37,970 nt of DNA from Chloroflexota bacterium (GTDB taxonomy: Bacteria > Chloroflexota > Limnocylindria > QHBO01), in the NCBI GenBank assembly GCA_024636135.1, contig JAGXHP010000144.1:1-37970 (forward strand), written 5' to 3'. This document shows positions 7,506-14,235 of the stretch, piece by piece. Within the stretch, counting starts at the first letter, position 1; each line of letters begins with the position of its first letter. The notes beneath the pieces are model-generated. The model did not search any database. It was not told the origin of the DNA and worked only from the letters and a program-made list of their open reading frames with translations. A program made the position numbers and the translations under genes.

Positions 7506-8111
7506 CTAGGTGGCAGCCAGCTCGATGAGGGCTGCGATCTCCGCATGCGAGATCGGTCCCTCGCGCAGGATGCGGGCCGGCGTCACCGACAGGTCCACGA
7601 CGGTCGAGGGGACGCCCCCGGGCACGGCGCCGCCATCGACGACCGCCGGAAGCTCGTCCTGCTGCAGTGCGAAGGCGATGAGGACCTCGTCCGCCGCCAG
7701 CGTGTCCGGCTCGAAGGACCGATTCGCCGACGTGGCGAAGATCGGCCCGGAGCGCCGAATGAGGTCGAGCGTGACCGGGTGGTCCGGCGCGCGGAAGCCC
7801 TGGGTCTCCGCGCCCGCGCCGATGACGAGCGTGAGCCCGCCCGGCCAGAAGCGCTCGGCGAGCGACCGAGCGCGGTCATCGGGTTCCCAACCGGCCTCGA
7901 CGACCTGGTCCAGGTCGGCCACCAGCAGGGCGATCCGCTTGTCGAGCGGCCGATCCTTCAGCGCAAAGAGCGCGACGAGCCGATCCGGGTGGTTGCTCGC
8001 GACGCCCACCCCGTACACCGTGTCCGTGGGAAAGGCGACGACCTGCCCGTCGCCGAGCAGTCGGGCAGCGCGCTCGAGGCCGTCGGGGGTGGGAGGCAGA
8101 ACGTCGGTCAC
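7506..8111 (-). CDS. tsaC: L-threonylcarbamoyladenylate synthase (Sua5/YrdC/TsaC)
   Basis: 201 residues from the GTG at 8111. It makes threonylcarbamoyl-AMP from Thr, bicarbonate and ATP, the first step of the universal t6A37 tRNA modification. YrdC-fold blocks: VVAFPTDTVYGVG near the start, ALKDRPLDKRIALLV (the K-x-R substrate motif), FWPGGLTLVI, FATSANRSFEP (the SxN motif) and VDGGAVPGGVPSTVVDLS. The length matches the short TsaC form without the C-terminal Sua5 domain. The upstream open frame inside prmC is not family sequence, so it was excluded. It follows the prmC stop by four bases, in the Bacillus-like order prfA-prmC-sua5. Confidence 0.92.
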   Translation of the reverse strand: MTDVLPPTPDGLERAARLLGDGQVVAFPTDTVYGVGVASNHPDRLVALFALKDRPLDKRIALLVADLDQVVEAGWEPDDRARSLAERFWPGGLTLVIGAGAETQGFRAPDHPVTLDLIRRSGPIFATSANRSFEPDTLAADEVLIAFALQQDELPAVVDGGAVPGGVPSTVVDLSVTPARILREGPISHAEIAALIELAAT

Positions 8112-8115
8112 CGGT

Positions 8116-9006
8116 TCAGTCTTGCAGGTCGAGGCGCAGAACACGGTCGAGGCCGGCGAGGTCCGGCACGATCCCGACCTTCGCGCCGACGGGACCGAGG
8201 GCGGCGATCTCCGCGGCCTGGCCCACCCCGATCTCCAGGAGGACGGTGGCGTTCCGAGCTGCCCGCGACGGCAGATCGGCGAGCAGCCGGCGCAGCACCG
8301 CGAGCCCATCGGGGCCACCATCCAGCGCGATCCGAGGCTCGAATCCCAGCGCACTCGCTCGGGCGTCGACCTCGTCACTGGCGACGTACGGCAGGTTGGC
8401 GATGACGAGATCCGGCCGCGGCAGGGACGCGCCCGCGGGGTCGAGCAGATCGGCGCAGGCGAGGGTCACGAGGTCGGTTGCCGCGTGATCGACGAGGTTC
8501 TCCGCGGCAAGCTCCAGCGCGTCCGGAGAGAGATCGCTTGCCACGAGCCGGATGCGGCCCAGGCGAATCGCCTGCCGAAACCGGGTCGCGATCGCGAGCG
8601 TCACGGCGCCCGTGCCGGTCGCGACCTCCCATGCGACGATCGGCGCGTCATCGCGTGCCAGCCGTCGCTCGAGCTCGGTGATCGCGGCTTCGGCGAGCAA
8701 CTCCGTCTCGGGACGTGGAATGAGCGCCCGATGATCGGTGCGGATCCGCAGCGACTGCCAGTCACGGAAGCCGCGGATGTAGGCGATCGGCTCGCCGGCG
8801 GCACGCCGGTCCACCACCGCGCGCAGACGAGCGACGACCTCGGGGCCGAGCGACGCCTCCGGGTGGGCGAGCACCCAGGACCGATCGCGTCCGGTGACGT
8901 GCGCGACGAGCACCTCGGCATCGAGCCGCGGGCTGGGCGAGCCGGAGGACCGCAGCCGTTCCGCGGCATCGATCACCGCGATCCCGACCGCGTCAGTCGG
9001 GGGCAT
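8116..9006 (-). CDS. prmC: Release factor glutamine methyltransferase
   Basis: 296 residues from ATG 9006, overlapping the prfA end by 14 bases, with GGAGA 11 bases upstream. It methylates the Gln of the GGQ motif of RF1 and RF2 using SAM. The N-terminal five-helix domain ends at RALIPRPETELL, a strong family block; the SAM site reads VATGTGAVTLAIA where most have D-L-G-T-G-S-G. The substrate-binding N-P-P-Y motif is NLPY here (VIANLPYVA), with the Asn and Tyr kept. GFEPRIALDGGPDGL and the C-terminal strand LEIGVGQ are typical. Both of its targets, prfA and prfB, are in this window. Confidence 0.93.
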   Translation of the reverse strand: MPPTDAVGIAVIDAAERLRSSGSPSPRLDAEVLVAHVTGRDRSWVLAHPEASLGPEVVARLRAVVDRRAAGEPIAYIRGFRDWQSLRIRTDHRALIPRPETELLAEAAITELERRLARDDAPIVAWEVATGTGAVTLAIATRFRQAIRLGRIRLVASDLSPDALELAAENLVDHAATDLVTLACADLLDPAGASLPRPDLVIANLPYVASDEVDARASALGFEPRIALDGGPDGLAVLRRLLADLPSRAARNATVLLEIGVGQAAEIAALGPVGAKVGIVPDLAGLDRVLRLDLQD

Positions 9007-10072
9007 CGGCGCCGATCTCCGCCAGTCGCCGGGCCTGGTCCGCCTCAATGAGCGGCTCGATGACGCGATCCAGGTCGCCCTCCAGCAGGCCGGGCAGGCT
9101 GTGCACCGTCAGCCCAATGCGGTGGTCGGTCACCCGATCATCGGGGAAGTTGTAGGTGCGGATCTTCTCGCTCCGCTCGCCGGAGCCGACCTGCGATCGA
9201 CGCTCGTCGCCACGCTCGGCCGCCAGGCGCTCCTGCTCCATCTCGAGGAGGCGGGCACGGAGAACGCTCATCGCCTTGGCGCGGTTCTTGTGCTGACTCT
9301 TCTCGTCCTGGATGGCGACCATGAGGCCCGTCGGCAGGTGGGTGATGCGCACCGCCGAGTCCGTGGTGTTCACCGACTGTCCGCCGGGACCGCTCGACCG
9401 ATAGACATCGATGCGGAGGTCCTTCTCGTCGATCTGGACCTCGACCTCGTCGGCCTCGGGAAGCACGGACACCGTGGCCGTCGACGTGTGGATGCGGCCC
9501 GATGCCTCGGTCACCGGCACGCGCTGAACCCGATGCACACCCGACTCGAACTTCAGCCGCGAGTAGGCGCCATCGCCGCGGACCTCGGCGATGACCTCCT
9601 TGAGGCCGCCGGAGCCACTGTCCGAGGTCGACAGGACCTCGACCTTCCATCGCCGGCGCTCCGCGTAGCGGGCATACATGCGGTAGAGGTCGGCCGCGAA
9701 CAGCGACGCCTCGTCGCCGCCGGTTCCCGCCCGCACCTCGACGATGACGTCGCGATCGTCGTTCGGGTCGCGCGGCACGAGATGAACGCGAAGGTCCTCC
9801 TCGATCGCCTCAGCCCGCGCCGTGAGCCGGTCGATCTCCTCGCGGGCCATCGTCCGCATCTCATCGTCGGGATCGTCGGCCATCGCCCGCGCGCCATCGA
9901 GCTCCTCGCGGACCGAGCGCCACTTGCGCAGCATCGCGACCACGGGCTCGAGCCGGGAGAGCTCGCGACCGAAGTCGGCAAGGGCCGACGGGTTGGCAGC
10001 CGCCTCCGGCGTCGACATCTGGCGGCCGATCTCCTCGTAGCGCGCCTCTAGCTCGGCGAGCCGGTCGATCAT
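8993..10072 (-). CDS. prfA: Peptide chain release factor 1
   Basis: 359 residues from ATG 10072, the usual RF1 length. It ends translation at UAA and UAG. The GGQ loop is SSGPGGQSVNTTDSAVR, and the stop-codon reading loop holds the PxT tripeptide as PVT (RVPVTEASGRIHTST), which identifies RF1 rather than RF2 (SPF). The N-terminal coiled coil begins MIDRLAELEARYEEI. The ATG overlaps the DUF1385 stop as ATGA, and the open frame upstream of it does not look like RF1. It lies directly before its methyltransferase gene prmC. Confidence 0.97.
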   Translation of the reverse strand: MIDRLAELEARYEEIGRQMSTPEAAANPSALADFGRELSRLEPVVAMLRKWRSVREELDGARAMADDPDDEMRTMAREEIDRLTARAEAIEEDLRVHLVPRDPNDDRDVIVEVRAGTGGDEASLFAADLYRMYARYAERRRWKVEVLSTSDSGSGGLKEVIAEVRGDGAYSRLKFESGVHRVQRVPVTEASGRIHTSTATVSVLPEADEVEVQIDEKDLRIDVYRSSGPGGQSVNTTDSAVRITHLPTGLMVAIQDEKSQHKNRAKAMSVLRARLLEMEQERLAAERGDERRSQVGSGERSEKIRTYNFPDDRVTDHRIGLTVHSLPGLLEGDLDRVIEPLIEADQARRLAEIGADAPD

Positions 10073-11103
10073 GCTCGTTGGGCGGCGGCAGCCTCGCGGT
10101 CGGAGGCCAGGCACGACTCCAGGCTGGCGATGCTGACCTCGAGCATCGCGCGGTCCGGTGGCCGGGTCGTCAGCGACTGGAGCCACAGCCCGGGCGCGTA
10201 GAACGCGCGGACGAGTGGACTGCCGTAGTTCCGCGCTCCGAACCGCACGAGCTCATACGCAAACCCGGCGATGATCGGCACGAGCACGATCCGAGACAGG
10301 AAGAGGAGCGGCAGGGGCACCCCGGAGCGCGGGACGAGGCTGAAGAAGAAGATGCTGATCACCACCACGATGAGGATGAACGTCGTGCCGCATCGGGTGT
10401 GGGCCGTGCCGAAGGCGTCAACCTCGTCCGGGGTGAGGGGGCGGTCGGCCTCGTAGGCGCTGATCGCCTTGTGCTCGGCCCCGTGATAGGCGAACACGCG
10501 CTTGATGTCGCTCATCATGCCGATGAGGGCGATGTAGGCGATGAAGATCACGAGCCGAATCAGCCCCTCGACCCCGTTGGCGAGGATGTCACTGTCCGTG
10601 GCGCCCTCGGCGAACGTCGAGAGGAACAGGGGCAACAGGAAGAACAGCCCGATGGCGAAGCTCAGGCTGATGATGACGGTCAGGACGATCGTGCCCCGTC
10701 CGAGCTCGATGTCCTCGCCCTCGGCTGCGATGGAGGCGGACCGCATCAGCATCCGGGTCCCGATGACCAGCGTCTCGTACAGCAGGAACATCCCCCGCAG
10801 TAGCGGGATCCTGATGAGCCGACGATCAGCCGACAGCGCGGCCGGCAGCGCCTCGGACATCGTCTGGATCTCGCCCGACGGCGGACGCACGCTCATGGCG
10901 ACCGTTGTTCGGCCGCGCATCATGACCCCCTCGATCAGGGCCTGGCCGCCGTAGAAGAAATCGGGCATGCGGAATCGGCGGCGGCCTGAGGGATCGGTCA
11001 CCGCGGCAATGACCAGTGGCCCGGCCGCCATGAGCAGCTCGGGAATGAGGAAGAGCAGGTGGGGCGCAAGATGCGCCGGCCACCGGGTCGGGCGCCGGCG
11101 CAT
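10069..11103 (-). CDS. DUF1385 integral membrane protein
   Basis: 344 residues from ATG 11103. The DUF1385 signatures are clear: FFYGGQALIEGVMMRGR near residue 47, VFAYHGAEHKAISAYE, LTPDEVDAFGTAHTRCGTTF, and a C-terminal YELVRFGARN. About five hydrophobic segments are visible. The conserved His/Glu/Cys cluster (YHGAEHK and HTRCGT) suggests metal binding, but no activity is established that I know of. An N-terminal extension reaching into rpmE is possible in frame but would overlap L31, so the shorter start was chosen. The gene is characteristically placed between rpmE and prfA in many bacteria, and its stop overlaps the prfA start. Confidence 0.88.
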   Translation of the reverse strand: MRRRPTRWPAHLAPHLLFLIPELLMAAGPLVIAAVTDPSGRRRFRMPDFFYGGQALIEGVMMRGRTTVAMSVRPPSGEIQTMSEALPAALSADRRLIRIPLLRGMFLLYETLVIGTRMLMRSASIAAEGEDIELGRGTIVLTVIISLSFAIGLFFLLPLFLSTFAEGATDSDILANGVEGLIRLVIFIAYIALIGMMSDIKRVFAYHGAEHKAISAYEADRPLTPDEVDAFGTAHTRCGTTFILIVVVISIFFFSLVPRSGVPLPLLFLSRIVLVPIIAGFAYELVRFGARNYGSPLVRAFYAPGLWLQSLTTRPPDRAMLEVSIASLESCLASDREAAAAQRA

Positions 11104-11111
11104 CTGGCCGC

Positions 11112-11318
11112 TCAGCGCTGTGAGCGCTCCAGGCGCTTCGTGAACCGCTCCACCTGGCCGGCGGTGTCGACGATGTTCTGCGTGCCCGTGTAGAACGGGT
11201 GGCACTTGTTGCAGACCTCGACGCGGATCGACTCGGCGGTCGAGCCCACGGTGAAGGCGTTGCCGCAGACGCAGTGCACGTTCGCCTGGTGGAACTGGGG
11301 ATGAACTTCGGTCTTCAT
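11112..11318 (-). CDS. rpmE: Ribosomal protein bL31, zinc-binding form
   Basis: 68 residues, full length. The four Cys ligands are present as CVC (16, 18) and CNKC (36, 39, in EVCNKCHPFYTGTQ), so this is the zinc-containing C+ type. It binds the large subunit and bridges to the 30S head. Order rpmA-rpmE-DUF1385; expected to be part of the transcript that begins upstream of rplU. Confidence 0.96.
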   Translation of the reverse strand: MKTEVHPQFHQANVHCVCGNAFTVGSTAESIRVEVCNKCHPFYTGTQNIVDTAGQVERFTKRLERSQR

Positions 11319-11344
11319 GATGACTGGGTGCTCCGTGCCCGCCG

Positions 11345-11614
11345 TCAGGCGGACTGATACTCGCCGGCTTCGATGCTTACGCGCTTGCGATGTCGGGTTT
11401 CGTGGCTGAAGCGAACGTGGCCATCGGCGGTCGCAAAGAGCGTGTAGTCCCGACCCATCCCGACGTTCGTGCCGGGGTGGAAGGTGCTGCCGCGCTGGCG
11501 GACGATGATCGTGCCCGACAGGACGTACTGCCCGTCGCCGCGCTTGACGCCGAGTCGCTTGCCGGCGCTGTCGCGGCCGTTCCTGCTGGACGAGCCGGCC
11601 TTCTTGTGTGCCAT
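11345..11614 (-). CDS. rpmA: Ribosomal protein bL27
   Basis: 89 residues. It starts MAHKKAGSSSRNGRDSAGKR, the standard N-terminal arm that reaches the peptidyl-transferase centre, followed by LGVKRGDGQYVLSG and RQRGSTFHPGTNVGMGRD. No N-terminal cleavage extension of the Firmicutes type is present. It is three bases after rplU. Confidence 0.97.
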   Translation of the reverse strand: MAHKKAGSSSRNGRDSAGKRLGVKRGDGQYVLSGTIIVRQRGSTFHPGTNVGMGRDYTLFATADGHVRFSHETRHRKRVSIEAGEYQSA

Positions 11615-11617
11615 CGG

Positions 11618-12199
11618 TTACTCCTTCGACTCGGCCTTCTTGGCGGGACTGCGGCGCTTCGCGGCCGGCTTGGGGGCATCCCCCTCATCGGCGGTCTTGC
11701 GGGCGCGCGACGGCTTGGCAGCCGCTGCCGGTGTTGCTTCCTTGGTCGACGCGACCTTCTTCGAAGCGGCCTTCTTCGGAGCGGCGGCGGCCTTCGGACC
11801 ATCCGCCTTCTTCGTCGTGGCCTTCGCGTTGGCCTTCGTCTCCGGCGCGGTGGCGTCGGACTTCTCGGCCTTCGCCGTGCGCTTGCCGTCAGCGTTGATC
11901 TCGTCGATCCGCACCCGAACGAGGTGCTGCCGGTGCCCGCGCGTGCGCCGGTACGTGGCCTTCTGCTTGAATTTGAAGATGATCAGCTTCGGTCCCAATG
12001 CCTCACCGAGAACCGTGCCGCTCACGGTTGCGCCCTGCACGGTCGGCGTGCCGACCGTGACGGCCTCGCCATCACCGACCAGCAGGACGCGATCGAAGGT
12101 CACCGACCCACCAGGATCCGCCGCCAGCCGCTCCATCACGAGCTCGCTGCCGGCCTCCACGCGGTACTGCTTCCCGCCAGACGTCACGACGGCGTACAT
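11618..12199 (-). CDS. rplU: Ribosomal protein bL21 with a long Lys/Ala-rich C-terminal tail
   Basis: 193 residues. Residues 1-103 are ordinary bL21 (MYAVVTSGGKQYRVEAG, then FKFKQKATYRRTRGHRQHLVRVRID). About 90 further residues are Lys, Ala and Thr rich with repeats of AAAPKKAASKK type, like histone H1 tails. Typical bL21 is about 100-105 residues. The tail is in frame with no sign of a lost stop and is probably disordered and RNA-binding (inference). It heads the rplU-rpmA-rpmE run. Confidence 0.95.
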   Translation of the reverse strand: MYAVVTSGGKQYRVEAGSELVMERLAADPGGSVTFDRVLLVGDGEAVTVGTPTVQGATVSGTVLGEALGPKLIIFKFKQKATYRRTRGHRQHLVRVRIDEINADGKRTAKAEKSDATAPETKANAKATTKKADGPKAAAAPKKAASKKVASTKEATPAAAAKPSRARKTADEGDAPKPAAKRRSPAKKAESKE

Positions 12200-12293
12200 G
12201 TTTGTGCTCTCCTGGGATGTCGTGGGCGTCGCGCGGACGCTATTGAAGCGCCTCGGCGCACACCGAAACGGGCCGAGTGCTCAGCCCGCGGGA
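12200..12293 (-). promoter_or_regulatory. rplU 5' leader with inverted repeats
   Basis: About 94 untranslated bases are predicted between the transcript start (near 12293) and the rplU ATG. Two short hairpins can be drawn: GGGC with GAG around TG, closing on CTC and GCCC with a C.A mismatch, and GCGC-CGAG-GCGC. L21 leaders that bind L21 and feed back on the operon are known in other phyla, but I cannot match this sequence to a known class. The role is inferred from position only. Confidence 0.35.
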
Positions 12294-12299
12294 CGGCAA

Positions 12300-12328
12300 A
12301 TTCTACCGGGCGATCGGGGGAGTGTCAA
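12300..12328 (-). promoter_or_regulatory. Strong housekeeping promoter for the rplU operon
   Basis: TTGACA (12323-12328), 17 bases, TAGAAT (12300-12305) on the minus strand: the best -35/-10 pair in the window. It lies inside the last codons of the DUF2344 gene, and that gene's TAG stop is the first half of the -10 box. It should drive rplU-rpmA-rpmE-DUF1385-prfA-prmC-tsaC. Confidence 0.85.
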
Positions 12329-13019
12329 CGAACAGGAGTCGAGTGCGGACGGCCTTGCGGACATGCAGGGCAAGGTCGAGGGCCTGGACCACGTCCTCGG
12401 GCCGACCGGCTCCGCTCGCATCGAGCTGGAGCACCGTGCGGAGGCGGGCGGTGCGTGCCGCCTCGTCGACCTCCAGCACCTCGACATCTTCGATCAGCGG
12501 GCGCAGATCACGGTCGCCCGCGTCGCTGCGCCGTTCGCTCTCGCCGCGACGTCGCTTGCCACTGAGCACGTCCGCCGCGAGCAGACGCACCACGGACCCG
12601 CGCAGGGCATCCGACGTCAGCTCGTCCCGGCTGGCGACCTCGATCTCGTACTCGGCCCCCCGGAGCTGTGACGAGGCCGAGGGGAATCCGTGCCACACCT
12701 CCTTCGCATCCTTCATCGCGATCCCCTCGGGAAAGTGCTCCGCGGCGGCGTGAATCTGGTCCGCCGGGACGAGGTCGTCGAAGTACGCCTCAACGACCTC
12801 GCCGCGGAGCTCGAGGCCGATCGGCAGGTTCGCCGCCAGCTTGATGCGCGGCTTCGGCTTCAGGGCGCCGGTGTACGAGAGCGGGAGGTTGACCTCGTGG
12901 AAGGCGCGTTCCAGCTCGCTGACGAGGTCGGCCTGCCGCATGCGCAGAGCTGGTTCGGAGCGGCTGAAGAGGATCTGCCAGCGCTGGCGGGGCGCGGCGT
13001 CGGGTGATCTGGTGGTCAT
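12303..13019 (-). CDS. DUF2344 protein (radical-SAM-linked family)
   Basis: 238 residues. It matches DUF2344: WQILFSRSEPALRMRQADLVSELERAFH, then VNLPLSYTGALKPKPRIKLAANLPIGLELRGEVVEAYFDD. This is the substrate-binding-like domain usually encoded beside, or fused to, a B12-type radical SAM protein and often next to ribonuclease G and rplU. No radical SAM or rng gene is next to it here; its upstream neighbour is rodA. TACGAT lies eight bases before the ATG inside an 8-bp inverted repeat, so the transcript would have almost no leader. Function unknown; a role in RNA or ribosome metabolism is only inferred from its usual neighbours. Confidence 0.82.
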   Translation of the reverse strand: MTTRSPDAAPRQRWQILFSRSEPALRMRQADLVSELERAFHEVNLPLSYTGALKPKPRIKLAANLPIGLELRGEVVEAYFDDLVPADQIHAAAEHFPEGIAMKDAKEVWHGFPSASSQLRGAEYEIEVASRDELTSDALRGSVVRLLAADVLSGKRRRGESERRSDAGDRDLRPLIEDVEVLEVDEAARTARLRTVLQLDASGAGRPEDVVQALDLALHVRKAVRTRLLFVDTPPIAR

Positions 13020-13023
13020 GGCC

Positions 13024-13045
13024 GCCGATCGTACCCGCGATCGGC
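13024..13045. repeat. 8-bp inverted repeat around the DUF2344 -10 box
   Basis: GCCGATCG, six bases, CGATCGGC: exact arms. The minus-strand -10 box TACGAT (13028-13033) overlaps the proximal arm. It may be an operator or a small hairpin. The remainder of the 79-base gap to rodA shows nothing. Confidence 0.4.
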
Positions 13046-13098
13046 CGCCGGGGCCAGCGGCGGCGCAGACCTCCGAGGCGCCCGCCTGACGTAGGCGA

Positions 13099-14235
13099 TC
13101 ACAGGGTGGGCTTGTTGGCGCGCATGCGGATCGACTGGAGGATCCCCATCCCGAACAGGAGACTGATGAGGCTCGACCCGCCGTAGGTGACGAACGGCAG
13201 CGGGATCCCGGTCACCGGCATCACGCCGATGACCATGCCGATGTTCACCAGCACCTGGAACAGGATCATGCTGGCCAGGCCCGCCGCGATCATCATCCCG
13301 AAGGCGTCGCGCGCCTGCCACCCGATGAGCAGGATGCGCCAGATCAGCAGCCCGAACAGGGTCAGGACGACCACGCCGCCCACGAAGCCGAGATCCTCGG
13401 CGACCACGGTGAAGATGAAGTCGGTCGACTGGACGGGGATGTAGCCGCGCTGGCCCTCCCCGCCGACCGTGAGCCCGCGCCCAAGCCATCCGCCGGAGCC
13501 GACGGCATTGAGTGCCTGCACCAGCTGGAAGCACGCCCCCTGCGGGTCGGCCGACGGGTCCAGGAAGCAGAACAGCCGCTGGCGCTGGTAGTCGTGCAGC
13601 ATGCCGATGACGATCGGCGCCGCACCGATCACGCCGGCGGCGAACAGGCCCATCCAGCCAAGGCTCGCTCCGCTCATGAACAGCATGCCGATGAGGATGC
13701 CGATGAAGACGAGGGCCGTCCCCAGGTCCGGCTGGCGGAAGACGAGGAAAGCCGGGATGGCCATGAGAAGCGCGGCGACCAGGATCGTCGACAGTCGCCC
13801 GATGCGCTCCACCCGCCCGGCCAGGAATGCAGCGAGCACGGCGATCATGAGCACCTTGCTCACCTCGCTCAACTGGAAGTCGAGCCCGGCCACCGTGACC
13901 GACATCTGCGCCCCGAACAGGTTGGTGCCGATGAGCATGGTCAGCGCCAGGAGGCCCAGCACCGCGACGTAGATCGGACCGGCCAGCGTGCGCAGCCAGT
14001 GGTAGTCGACGCTGGCCACGACGAAGAACAGGGTCAGGCCGATGGCGGCCCAGATCATCGTCTTGACGGTCTCGGTCATCCCGCTGCCTGCCGCGCCGTC
14101 ATTGAAGCGGGCCGAGAACCCCATGACGACGCCGAAGCCGATGAGCAGGCTCACGTACAGGAGGAGCTGGAGGTCGAAATGGCGCCAGTCCCGGGCCCGG
14201 AACGAGTCGACGAATGTGGCAGTTGCGGCGCCCAT
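13099..14235 (-). CDS. rodA: Peptidoglycan glycosyltransferase RodA (SEDS family)
   Basis: 378 residues, about ten membrane helices. A SEDS lipid II polymerase that works with PBP2 in side-wall growth. Signatures: FRQPDLGTALVF, then QRGYIPVQSTDFIFTVVAEDLGFVGG and the C-terminal GIPLPFVTYGGSSLIS. The ATG at 14235 shares its first base with the TGA stop of mrdA (TGATG), so the two are translationally coupled. A longer frame upstream lies inside mrdA and is not RodA-like. The cysteine-bearing loop LFCFLDPSADPQGACFQL before the catalytic loop is typical of Gram-positive-like RodA. Confidence 0.95.
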   Translation of the reverse strand: MGAATATFVDSFRARDWRHFDLQLLLYVSLLIGFGVVMGFSARFNDGAAGSGMTETVKTMIWAAIGLTLFFVVASVDYHWLRTLAGPIYVAVLGLLALTMLIGTNLFGAQMSVTVAGLDFQLSEVSKVLMIAVLAAFLAGRVERIGRLSTILVAALLMAIPAFLVFRQPDLGTALVFIGILIGMLFMSGASLGWMGLFAAGVIGAAPIVIGMLHDYQRQRLFCFLDPSADPQGACFQLVQALNAVGSGGWLGRGLTVGGEGQRGYIPVQSTDFIFTVVAEDLGFVGGVVVLTLFGLLIWRILLIGWQARDAFGMMIAAGLASMILFQVLVNIGMVIGVMPVTGIPLPFVTYGGSSLISLLFGMGILQSIRMRANKPTL

